60,469 bases of DNA from Pirellula staleyi DSM 6068 (GTDB lineage: Bacteria; Planctomycetota; Planctomycetia; Pirellulales; Pirellulaceae). Of this stretch, positions 45,197 through 53,954 are shown one piece after another. The notes below the pieces were generated by a model. The model was not told the DNA's origin and ran no database searches. It saw nothing but the letters and a program-made list of their open reading frames with translations. Location: assembly GCA_945875845.1 (NCBI GenBank), contig CAMCMB010000042.1:1-60469 (forward strand), written 5' to 3'. Position numbers and translations under genes: made by a program. Within the stretch, counting starts at the first letter, position 1, and every line of letters starts with the position of its first letter.

Positions 45197-48100
45197 ACAA
45201 CTTAGAGCTATACGAAAAAGACCCCCGAACCAATCGCCTACTGAACCAAGGGGTAGCGAAGGTCTCCAGTGGTCAGTCGGCGTCGGAACTCGAAACACTG
45301 CGCTTTGAGCTAAGCAACTTCGTTTGCGATGGGCAGTACGCTGATGGATTGAGCCGAATGCTCACCACGTATCTCAGCAACTTGGATAAAACGGAGCAAC
45401 CCGGAGTTTGGGTGAGTGGGTTCTTCGGCTCAGGCAAAAGCCATTTGGTAAAGATGCTCCAGCATCTTTGGATTGACTATGAGTTCCCAGATGGAACCAA
45501 GTCGAGAGGATTGCCAAAAAATCTACCTAGCAACGTCCAAGAGACCCTCAAGGAAATATCCACCGCATCTCGGCGAGCTGGCGGTGTTCATGCCGCCGCC
45601 GGTACATTAGGCGCAGGCGCAGGTGAAAGCGTTCGCTTAGAGCTCCTCGGTATTATCTTCAAGTCCATTGGACTGCCCGAGAACTATGCGAGTGCGAGCT
45701 TTGTGATGTGGCTACGCCACGAAGAAATCGAAGATGCGGTTCGTGCCGAAATCGCAAAAGCAAATCGAGACTTCGATTTGGAAGTATCCAATCTCTACGT
45801 CTCCGACGTAATGGCTAAAGCCATCCTTGCTGTGAGGCCAGACTTCGCGGCGAAGCCTGCTGATGTAAAAGTCCTTTTGGAAAAGCAATTCCCTGAGAAA
45901 TCAGACGTGTCGATCGAAGACATGATCTCCAAGATCAAGCAAGCACTCGGCAAGAAGGGGAAAATGCCATTGACACTTATCGTTCTTGATGAAGTCCAGC
46001 AATACATCGGCGACAGCATCGACCGTTCGAAAGCCGTGCAAGATTTGCAAGAACAATGCTGCGCGCGACTCGGAGCCAACGTGATGTTCGTTGGGACTGG
46101 TCAGAATGCGCTTTCAGGTACCCCACTTCTTCAACGGTTACAAGGCCGTTTTCCCGTTCCAATCGAACTTCAGGATACAGACGTTGAGCAAGTCACTCGC
46201 GAAGTTGTACTGAAAAAGAAACCAACCGTTATCAACGACCTCAAAAAGCTACTTGATGGGCAGAGTGGTGAAATCGAGCGCCAACTGTCGTCGTCTAAGA
46301 TTGCTTTCAACTCACGTGATCGCGGATTGTTAGTACAAGACTATCCCATTCTTCCGGTGCGCCGAAGATTTTGGGAACGAGTCCTTCGCGCTGTCGATAA
46401 GGCAGGAACGGGAGCTCAACTCCGAACGCAACTTTGGATCGTCTATGACGCGGTTCAGCGAACTGCGGAGCTCCCAATCGGAAACGTAGTCAGTTCAGCG
46501 TTCCTATTCGAACACATTAAAACGAAAGTACTTCAGTCGGGAGTCTTGCTGCAAGAAATCTCCGAGACCATAGCCAAACAAAAGCAGGAAGAAGACGGCG
46601 AGATACGCTACGAACTCTGTGCACTCATTTTCTTGATTGGCCAATTGCCCCACCAAGGTCCAGCAGACGCAGGAATTAGGGCTGACGCAGAGACTCTTGC
46701 AGATCTTCTTGTCACTGATCTCAACAAGAACAGTGCCGACCTTCGGAAGAAGATCCCTGAGCTACTTGAAAAGCTAGTTGCATCAGGAGCCATCATGAAG
46801 GTGGAAGAAGAGTACCGTATGCAGACTCGCGAAGGCAGCGAGTGGAATCAAACGTTTCAAGAGCTGAGAAACAAGCTGCTCGGCGACGCGGGGAAACTCG
46901 GCAGCGAGCGATCTCAGCTTCTTAAGTCGCAGTGTAGTGAGATCCTAAAGAAATCCAAGCTTGTGCATGGAGTAAGCAAGGAAGCCAGGCGTTTTGACCT
47001 ACACTTTGGAGCCGACGCTCCCGTTACGGGTGGACAATCGATTCCTGTTTGGATTCGTGATGGATGGGAGGTCGACGAAAAGACAGTTGCCAATGAAGTG
47101 CGTGAAGCAAAAGATGCCCCAATCGTCTTTGGGTACGTACCGCGCAAACAAGCCGAGGAACTAAAGCAGGCAATAGCAAGCTACTATGCCGCAACGACGA
47201 CCATACAGTCCAAAGGAATGCCCGCCAGTCCTGAAGGCATCGAAGCTCGTAAGGCAATGGAAACTAGGCAAGAGCAGTCGCAACGAACTCGCGATGGAAT
47301 CATCAACGACATTCTAAATGAAACGCTCGTCTATATTGCCGGTGGCGATCTTGTCGGCGGAATGTTGCTGGAAAATAAAGTCCAGGATGCAGCGAAGGCG
47401 TGCCTCGATCGATTGTTTCAAGAGTTCGGCAAGGCAGATTCTCCCGATTGGCACAAAGTTATTGAACGTGCGAAGAAGGGGGACGGAGATGCACTTGGTG
47501 CAGTTGGACATAAAGGCGATCCAGAGAATCATCCCGTCTGTAAAGCGATCATCGACTATGTGGGAAGCGGTAAAAAGGGTACGGAAATTCGCAAGCAGTT
47601 TGCTGGTCCACCGTGGGGCTGGCCACAGGATGCGGTCGACGCATCGCTAATCGTTCTATTCAACGCTGGTGTGCTCCAGGCCCGCAGTGGCACTGAACCG
47701 TTGCCTAAAGGCAAGCTAGACCAAAAGAACATTCAAGCGGCAGAATTCAGAGTTGAATCAATAACGCTTTCAAAGGTGCAGTTGATTGCAATTCGTGGGC
47801 TCTTCAAATTGGTAGGACTTAAGACGGACCCAAACCAGGAATCGTCCCATGCGCCAGAATTTCTAAGTCGGGTTTTGAGATTGGCGGAGGAAGCTGGTGG
47901 TGAAGCACCATTGCCATTGAAGCCAGACATTTCTCATCTTTCTGATATTCAAAACCGAGTTGGCAATGACCAATTGAAGCAGCTTCACGATAACATTGAC
48001 CGCTTCAAGAAGGAAATCTCCGATTGGCAGAATCGCAAAGAGCAAATCACCAAGCGACTACCGCAGTGGCGAGATGTGATTGCATTGCTTGGATACGCGA

Positions 48101-48630
48101 ATGAATTGCCAGTGGCAAAAGAGGTACAAAGCGAAGTTAATTCCATTCGCGAGCATCGCAGGCTGCTGGACGATCCTGACCACATACCTGGATTTGTGGC
48201 CAAACTCACCGACTCTCTCCGCACTGCACTCAATGTGGCCCACGCTTCGTGTACATCCCAGCACGCTAGGGGACTTGAAGAGCTTGAGCTTTCGGAAGTT
48301 TGGAAAAAGATCACGCCTGAGCAACGCTACGAGTTACTCTCGCAAAATGGTGTACGGAAGATGCCAGATATCGCTGTAGGCACAACTAGCGAAGTACTTA
48401 ATACACTTCGCCAGACCAAACTAAGCGAGTTTGATTCTATCGTCCATGCTCTACCAACAAGATTCAGTAGCGCAGTCACCACCGCCGCAAAGTTATTGGA
48501 GCCAAAAGCACAAACGGTGATGTTGCCGTCTATGACGATTCGAAGTGAAGAGGATCTCACTGAATGGGTGAAAGTGAGTACAGAACGCATACGACTAAAA
48601 TTGAAAGAAGGACCTGTGATCGTCAATTGA
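45193..48630 (+). CDS. brxC: BREX ATPase BrxC
   Basis: BrxC is a large P-loop ATPase of BREX, 1145 aa here, close to the ~1200 of other type 1 members. Walker A is in SGFFGSGKSHLVKMLQH (near residue 76) and Walker B in LTLIVLDEVQQYIG (near 261). A sensor-like VMFVGTGQNALSGTPLLQ follows near 297. The C-terminal two-thirds is largely helical, with coiled-coil stretches (IDRFKKEISDWQNRKEQITK). The start is ATG 45193, overlapping the brxB stop; an in-frame start 51 bases upstream lies inside brxB and lacks the family N-terminus NLELYEKDP. It is required for BREX to act. Confidence 0.95.
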   Translation: MNNLELYEKDPRTNRLLNQGVAKVSSGQSASELETLRFELSNFVCDGQYADGLSRMLTTYLSNLDKTEQPGVWVSGFFGSGKSHLVKMLQHLWIDYEFPDGTKSRGLPKNLPSNVQETLKEISTASRRAGGVHAAAGTLGAGAGESVRLELLGIIFKSIGLPENYASASFVMWLRHEEIEDAVRAEIAKANRDFDLEVSNLYVSDVMAKAILAVRPDFAAKPADVKVLLEKQFPEKSDVSIEDMISKIKQALGKKGKMPLTLIVLDEVQQYIGDSIDRSKAVQDLQEQCCARLGANVMFVGTGQNALSGTPLLQRLQGRFPVPIELQDTDVEQVTREVVLKKKPTVINDLKKLLDGQSGEIERQLSSSKIAFNSRDRGLLVQDYPILPVRRRFWERVLRAVDKAGTGAQLRTQLWIVYDAVQRTAELPIGNVVSSAFLFEHIKTKVLQSGVLLQEISETIAKQKQEEDGEIRYELCALIFLIGQLPHQGPADAGIRADAETLADLLVTDLNKNSADLRKKIPELLEKLVASGAIMKVEEEYRMQTREGSEWNQTFQELRNKLLGDAGKLGSERSQLLKSQCSEILKKSKLVHGVSKEARRFDLHFGADAPVTGGQSIPVWIRDGWEVDEKTVANEVREAKDAPIVFGYVPRKQAEELKQAIASYYAATTTIQSKGMPASPEGIEARKAMETRQEQSQRTRDGIINDILNETLVYIAGGDLVGGMLLENKVQDAAKACLDRLFQEFGKADSPDWHKVIERAKKGDGDALGAVGHKGDPENHPVCKAIIDYVGSGKKGTEIRKQFAGPPWGWPQDAVDASLIVLFNAGVLQARSGTEPLPKGKLDQKNIQAAEFRVESITLSKVQLIAIRGLFKLVGLKTDPNQESSHAPEFLSRVLRLAEEAGGEAPLPLKPDISHLSDIQNRVGNDQLKQLHDNIDRFKKEISDWQNRKEQITKRLPQWRDVIALLGYANELPVAKEVQSEVNSIREHRRLLDDPDHIPGFVAKLTDSLRTALNVAHASCTSQHARGLEELELSEVWKKITPEQRYELLSQNGVRKMPDIAVGTTSEVLNTLRQTKLSEFDSIVHALPTRFSSAVTTAAKLLEPKAQTVMLPSMTIRSEEDLTEWVKVSTERIRLKLKEGPVIVN

Positions 48631-48688
48631 TTGCAACCACAAATATGATCGCCTTACAAACAATAAAAACTGATTCGGAAATTCGGCA

Positions 48689-51600
48689 ATGCCGTCACTT
48701 TTAACTGAACTTCGCAAGAAACTCGAAAACACGATTATCGCTGCACGTGACAAGGCAGAGGAAGCGGCGTTCTCGGCTTTGCAGAAATTAGCGGTCGATG
48801 CAGCCGAGCCATTTTCGCATTTCAGCGCAGAGGACAAGCAACTTCGCAATCGCTTGCGTGCGCGAGCTCGGCAAGCGGGCGATGAACTGAAGGATAAAAT
48901 TCAAGGCATCGAGCTTCTGACACAAGAGCTAGCGTATGAATACTGGCATCGAATGATCTTCGCTCGGTTCTTGGCTGAGAACCACCTTTTGATGCATCCC
49001 GATGGCGTTGCAGTCAGCATGGAGGAATGCGACGAATTAGCAAAGGCAGAAGGGTTCTTGAATGGCTGGGCGTTAGCAGCGAACTATGCAGGACGCATGC
49101 TGCCACAAATTTTTCGTAGCGACGACGTGTTGTTGGATGTCGAATTTGCTCCTGAACATCGGCTTGCCTTGGTTAAGTTGTTAGATGGTATTCCAGTAGA
49201 AACGTTTCAGGCGTCTGATTCATTGGGCTGGGTCTACCAGTTCTGGCAATCTCGTCGCAAGGAACAGGTCAATAAATCGGAAGTGAAGATTGGAGCCAAA
49301 GAAATCTCGGCGGTCACGCAACTGTTTACCGAAGATTACATGGTGGACTTTTTGCTGGACAATACGCTTGGAGCTTGGCACGCCGGAAAAGTCTTGGCGT
49401 CAAATCCTTCAATTTTCGAAACAGGTGCCAGCGAAGATGAAATCCGACAGGCTCTCACACTTCCTGGATGTCCGTGGAAGTATCTGCGGTTCATTCAAGA
49501 CGCGGACGGGAAATGGTCTCCAGCCGCTGGATCGTTTGAAGGCTGGCCAAAAACGGCGAAGGAATTGAAGTGTCTTGACCCCTGTATGGGAAGTGGACAT
49601 TTTGTTGTGGCGATGTTTGAACGAATGGTTTCGCTGCGGATGGCAGAAGAAGGACTCGATGAATCTGTCGCTGTCGATGCGGTAATTGAAGACAACTTAT
49701 TTGGACTTGAAATTGATCAACGTTGCACGCAAATTGCTGCGTTCAATCTGGCCTTTGCTGCATGGCGACGCGTTGGCTTCCGCCTCTTGCCACCCATGCA
49801 TCTGGCGTGTTCGGGACTCGCTCCCAATGCGAGCCGCGAAGAGTGGCTGTTATTGGCGGGCGATATCGAAAAGCTAAAAGGTGGAATGGAGCGGCTGTAC
49901 GACCTGTTTGAGCAAGCTCCGGTTTTGGGGAGCCTGATAAACCCGCGAGCGGAAGCAGGCGACATGTTCATTGCAGAGTTCCATGAACTTAGGCCGCTAA
50001 TGGAAAAGGCGCTTGCGCAAGAGACCAGGGGCGACAACGCACATGAAATGGCGGTAACCGCGCGTGGCCTAGCCAAGGCGGCGGAAATTCTGGCCGACCA
50101 GTTCACGCTCGTCGCAACCAACGTGCCTTACCTCGGACGGGCTAAGCAGCCGACACGCAATAATCAGAAAGATGCGGAGGAATTGGGGGATTTCTGTGAA
50201 CGAGTTTACCCTGACGCAAAAGCAGATCTCGCCACGTGTTTTGTCGAGCGCTGCATCACCCTTTGCGCTCTCAGCGGAAGTGTGGCGCTCGTAACCCCTC
50301 AAAGCTGGTTCTTTCAAAACACATACAAGAAATTAAGAAAACAACTTTTGATGAATTTCGAATGGAATTGGATTGGTCGTCCGGGATCAAGAGCGTTCGA
50401 GACCATCTCAGGAGAGGTCGTCAATGTTGTCATGCCAGTCATCAGCCGCCGTCGATCGCGGGAATTCCATATTATAGGGGCCGTCGATGCAAGTATCGCT
50501 GAAAACGCCTGTGAGAAGTCTAAGGTCTTGCGCGACGGGGAAATCACGTTATTTCAACAGTCGTCTCAGTTGTCCAATCCTGATTCGACCGTCACGTTGC
50601 GCGCGATTGACAGTGAACAGCTATTGGCGTCTTACGCGAGGCAGGTTCATGGACTAACAACAGGCGATATGAACAGATTGACTGTTTGTTTTTGGGAATT
50701 AATTAAGCTAGGTCACGATTGGAGTCTTTTCCAATCAACACTTGATAAAACTACCGATTATGGCGGCCGAACTCTGGTGTTGGCGTGGAGTAGTAAAAAG
50801 GCGAGCCTTCTAATAGAGATACCAGGATTTAGACCGGATGGAGTTGCAGCATGGGGACGCAAAGGCGTAGCGATTTCAAGAGTTGGGAGCTTAGTCACGT
50901 CACTTTATGATGGTGCGTATTTTTCTCACCTAGTTCCTGTATTAATCCCTAAGGATCCGATGCACTTGGATGCTTTGTGGGCATTTTGTAGCTCGGAAGC
51001 ATTTTATGAAACGGTACGAGATACGAACCCGTCGCTGAGTGTAGATGGAGGTTACCTTTTGAAAGTCCCCTTCGACCTCGCGCACTGGCGAAAGGTCGCG
51101 TCGGAGAAATATCCGGACGGATTGCCTGAGCCGTTTTCCAGCGACGCAACGCAATGGCTATTCAACGGACACCCAGTTGGTGCAGATCAGCCATTGCACG
51201 TGGCGGTTGCGAGGCTGCTCGGCTACCAGTGGCCGCGACAGACTGGATCAAGTTTTCCCGATTGCCCGGCGATTGGCCCAGATGGTCTGGAAACGCTTGC
51301 CGATGACGATGGCATCGTTTGCATCTCAGCAGTTCGCGGTGAACAACCCGCGTCCGAACGCTTGCTCGAATTGCTCCAAGCCAGCTATGGAGACAAATGG
51401 AACAATGCCTTGGTCGACAAACTACTTGTCGATGCAGGAAACAAACCGGGCACTATGCTGGAAGATTGGCTCCGCAACGCTTTCTTCGAACAGCATACCA
51501 AGCTATTCCATAATCGACCTTTCATCTGGAACATTTGGGACGGACGCAAAGACGGTTTTTCTTGTCTGGTGAACTATCACAAATTGGACCACAAGGCGCT

Positions 51601-52021
51601 CGAGAATCTGACTTATTCCTACCTCGGCGACTGGATCACCATTCAGAAAAACGATGCCACCGCTAACCGGCCTGGAGCCGATTTGCGATTGAAGGCAGCT
51701 CAGGAATTACAGGAAAAACTGAAGCTGATAATTAACGGCGCACCGCCCTACGACATTTTCGTGCGATGGAAGCCGATTTCGCAACAGTCCATTGGTTGGC
51801 ATCCTGATCTGAACGACGGTGTCCGAATGAACATCCGTCCCCTCTTTGAGGCAGGTGTCCTTCGCAAGAACCCAAACATCAAATGGACCAAAGACCGTGG
51901 CAAAGAACCCAATCGCCCAGCCGACCAATTTCCCTGGTTCTGGAAAGACAGCGAATTCACGGGCGAAAGAGTCAATGATGTACACTTGAATCTCGCAGAC
52001 AAGACACGAACGGGGAAGTAA
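48689..52021 (+). CDS. pglX: BREX-1 adenine-specific DNA methyltransferase PglX
   Basis: PglX marks host DNA by N6-adenine methylation, so that BREX can tell it from phage DNA, and it also takes part in restriction. The 1110-aa protein has a helical N-terminal part, the SAM motif LDPCMGSGHFVVAMFE (near residue 295) and the catalytic motif as TNVPYLGRAKQ (near 477), the usual PglX form of NPPY. A target-recognition region follows (about 600-900). It is 58 bases downstream of brxC. The recognition site cannot be read from sequence alone. Confidence 0.95.
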   Translation: MPSLLTELRKKLENTIIAARDKAEEAAFSALQKLAVDAAEPFSHFSAEDKQLRNRLRARARQAGDELKDKIQGIELLTQELAYEYWHRMIFARFLAENHLLMHPDGVAVSMEECDELAKAEGFLNGWALAANYAGRMLPQIFRSDDVLLDVEFAPEHRLALVKLLDGIPVETFQASDSLGWVYQFWQSRRKEQVNKSEVKIGAKEISAVTQLFTEDYMVDFLLDNTLGAWHAGKVLASNPSIFETGASEDEIRQALTLPGCPWKYLRFIQDADGKWSPAAGSFEGWPKTAKELKCLDPCMGSGHFVVAMFERMVSLRMAEEGLDESVAVDAVIEDNLFGLEIDQRCTQIAAFNLAFAAWRRVGFRLLPPMHLACSGLAPNASREEWLLLAGDIEKLKGGMERLYDLFEQAPVLGSLINPRAEAGDMFIAEFHELRPLMEKALAQETRGDNAHEMAVTARGLAKAAEILADQFTLVATNVPYLGRAKQPTRNNQKDAEELGDFCERVYPDAKADLATCFVERCITLCALSGSVALVTPQSWFFQNTYKKLRKQLLMNFEWNWIGRPGSRAFETISGEVVNVVMPVISRRRSREFHIIGAVDASIAENACEKSKVLRDGEITLFQQSSQLSNPDSTVTLRAIDSEQLLASYARQVHGLTTGDMNRLTVCFWELIKLGHDWSLFQSTLDKTTDYGGRTLVLAWSSKKASLLIEIPGFRPDGVAAWGRKGVAISRVGSLVTSLYDGAYFSHLVPVLIPKDPMHLDALWAFCSSEAFYETVRDTNPSLSVDGGYLLKVPFDLAHWRKVASEKYPDGLPEPFSSDATQWLFNGHPVGADQPLHVAVARLLGYQWPRQTGSSFPDCPAIGPDGLETLADDDGIVCISAVRGEQPASERLLELLQASYGDKWNNALVDKLLVDAGNKPGTMLEDWLRNAFFEQHTKLFHNRPFIWNIWDGRKDGFSCLVNYHKLDHKALENLTYSYLGDWITIQKNDATANRPGADLRLKAAQELQEKLKLIINGAPPYDIFVRWKPISQQSIGWHPDLNDGVRMNIRPLFEAGVLRKNPNIKWTKDRGKEPNRPADQFPWFWKDSEFTGERVNDVHLNLADKTRTGK

Positions 52022-52077
52022 CCACCGTTCAAATACCGAAGCAACACGGAATGAATTCGATTTAGATCGGAGCAACA

Positions 52078-53181
52078 ATGATTGAAGCCGTAAATTTCAA
52101 AAATTTCAAGACTTTGAAGGATGTAGAGTGTGGGTTGTCACAACTCACGGTCTTGGTCGGCCCAAATGGTTCGGGAAAATCTACGTTTCTTCAGGGGATG
52201 CATCTCCTGTCCAAAGTCGTCCAGACTCAGCGAGATTTCAAGCCAGAGTATTTGTTTCGCGGCTCGCAGACCTTGCTCCAGCTTAGATCGAGCGAAGTCG
52301 ATGACGCCGACCTTGTTCTGGAATGTGAGACTAACGGTGATGCTTTTGAATTCCGAGCAAGCACTATTCCACAGCATCACGGAAGTTGGCACGACTGCGG
52401 AGAAAATTGGTTTTGCAAATTTACTGAGAAAACAACTGATGAACCAAACGAAGCGCAATCCACGATCGCTTCGTTAGGTTACTACGATTTGCAACATTCC
52501 TATCTTGCGCGTCCATCAATTGCGGAAGATGAAGTCCCATACCTCCAGCACACTGGAGAAGGCTTGGCTTCCATGATCGCGTATTTAATACTGAGTGCGC
52601 CCGATAGTTTTACGCAATTGATGGCAATGGTTCGGATCGTCGTGCCTCAGCTTCAAACCATACGCGTCCAAAAAAAGAAAATTACCAGGATTGAAAAAGA
52701 GACAGTCAGCATTCGAGACAAAACTGTGACGACACGCGTTCCGCGCACAGTGATTGGCGAATCACTTGTCTTCGATTTTATAAACCGAAAGAATGTTACG
52801 GCGTTCAATGTCAGTGAAGGAACGATGTTAGTGATTGGACTGTTGACGCTTCTGCACGGCCCTTCACGGCCAGAGATCATCCTCCTCGACGATATTGAAA
52901 AAGGACTTCATCCCGACGCTCAACGTGAATTGATAGTGTTGCTTCGTCAAATACTTGCCAAACGAAGCGATCTACAAATTGTCGCGACGTCACATTCGCC
53001 ATACTTTCTCGACTTCCTAAAGTTTGACGAGGTTCGTGTGATGGCGTTGGGGAGCGACGGCTATTCGATTTGTGGACGTCTTGAGAGTCACGCTAAGTTT
53101 GAAAAGTGGAAAGAAGAACTTGCCCCCGGTGAAATGTGGAGTTTGTTTGGAGAAAAATGGTTGTCGGAAGGGGCGAAATAG
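52078..53181 (+). CDS. AAA ATPase (ABC-type, AAA_15/AAA_21-like), first gene of a module inside BREX
   Basis: This 367-aa SMC/RecF-like ATPase is not a core BREX gene. It shows VNFKNFKTLKDVECGLSQL at the start, Walker A LVGPNGSGKSTFLQGMH near residue 31, Walker B EIILLDDIEKGLHPDAQREL near 270 and the switch histidine in VATSHSPYFLDFLKFDE near 302. A basic, charged insert (RVQKKKITRIEKETVSIRDK) lies near 200. It overlaps the next gene, whose product has TOPRIM-like residues. The pair resembles the ATPase/TOPRIM pairs of PARIS, Gabija and retron-type defence modules. It could sense phage proteins or DNA ends. Confidence 0.85.
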   Translation: MIEAVNFKNFKTLKDVECGLSQLTVLVGPNGSGKSTFLQGMHLLSKVVQTQRDFKPEYLFRGSQTLLQLRSSEVDDADLVLECETNGDAFEFRASTIPQHHGSWHDCGENWFCKFTEKTTDEPNEAQSTIASLGYYDLQHSYLARPSIAEDEVPYLQHTGEGLASMIAYLILSAPDSFTQLMAMVRIVVPQLQTIRVQKKKITRIEKETVSIRDKTVTTRVPRTVIGESLVFDFINRKNVTAFNVSEGTMLVIGLLTLLHGPSRPEIILLDDIEKGLHPDAQRELIVLLRQILAKRSDLQIVATSHSPYFLDFLKFDEVRVMALGSDGYSICGRLESHAKFEKWKEELAPGEMWSLFGEKWLSEGAK

Positions 53182-53954
53182 AAGTGCTAAAATTCTGTAT
53201 CGTCTACGAGGACATTGCTGATGCGAAACTCGCATCGTGTTTAGCTGACCGTGTCGTCTGCGAATCTGTCATATGGCTCGAAGAAGACGCCACCAATCTG
53301 GAATTTGTGCGGCAGTGGGTCGACGCTGCGCCTAATGGTCGACGACTTCGATGGACCGAAATTGACGACATTGGTCGTGACCTTCGACTACCAGTACGGC
53401 GGTATGAGAATTGGGAATCCGATCAACCAGATTTCAAGGCGGCTGTCCGTGCACTGCGTGTTATCAAGGCACTGTTCGATGATGTTGCCGTCATAGTGTT
53501 GATTCGTGACGCCGACAACCAATTGAATCGCGGCGAAGGGTTGAAAAAAGCCCGCGACGTACATCTTGGGACCGATCGATGGACAACTGTTGTCATCGGC
53601 CTGGCAAATACCAAGCGAGAATGCTGGGTTTTATCGGGCTACATTCCATGCAATGATGTGGAAACAAAGCTACTTGCAGATGAACGTCAATACTTGGGGT
53701 TTGACCCAACAGAAAAATCACATGAGCTTACGGCAAAACATAGCGAGTCAACCGATAAGAGGAGTGCAAAGCGAGTGCTAAAGAAGTTGACTGGCGAGAA
53801 TCAAACGCGAGAAGAGGAATGCTGGACAAAAACCCCCTTAAAGAGACTCCGAGCGTCCGGCGCAACAAACGGACTGGCAGACTACCTACGCGAAGTCGAA
53901 GAAATACTGGTTCCAATCATTGTTCGGCCTGAGGGTCGTGGAGTACCAGGATGA
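53157..53954 (+). CDS. TOPRIM-like (DUF4276-like) partner of the AAA ATPase
   Basis: A protein of about 265 aa. The N-terminal strand has a Glu in LKFCIVYEDIADAKLASCLA. A second strand has the Asp-x-Asp pair in VAVIVLIRDADNQLNRGEG, with TKRECWVLSGYIPCNDVETK after it. This Glu...DxD layout is that of metal-dependent TOPRIM nucleases such as OLD and DUF4276/DUF4435 proteins. A basic region near 195-215 (STDKRSAKRVLKKLTGE) may bind nucleic acid. The start is uncertain: ATG 53157 has a GGAG site, GTG 53184 gives the minimal family length. It overlaps the ATPase gene and shares an ATGA with pglZ, so it is in the BREX transcript. Confidence 0.7.
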   Translation: MVVGRGEIEVLKFCIVYEDIADAKLASCLADRVVCESVIWLEEDATNLEFVRQWVDAAPNGRRLRWTEIDDIGRDLRLPVRRYENWESDQPDFKAAVRALRVIKALFDDVAVIVLIRDADNQLNRGEGLKKARDVHLGTDRWTTVVIGLANTKRECWVLSGYIPCNDVETKLLADERQYLGFDPTEKSHELTAKHSESTDKRSAKRVLKKLTGENQTREEECWTKTPLKRLRASGATNGLADYLREVEEILVPIIVRPEGRGVPG

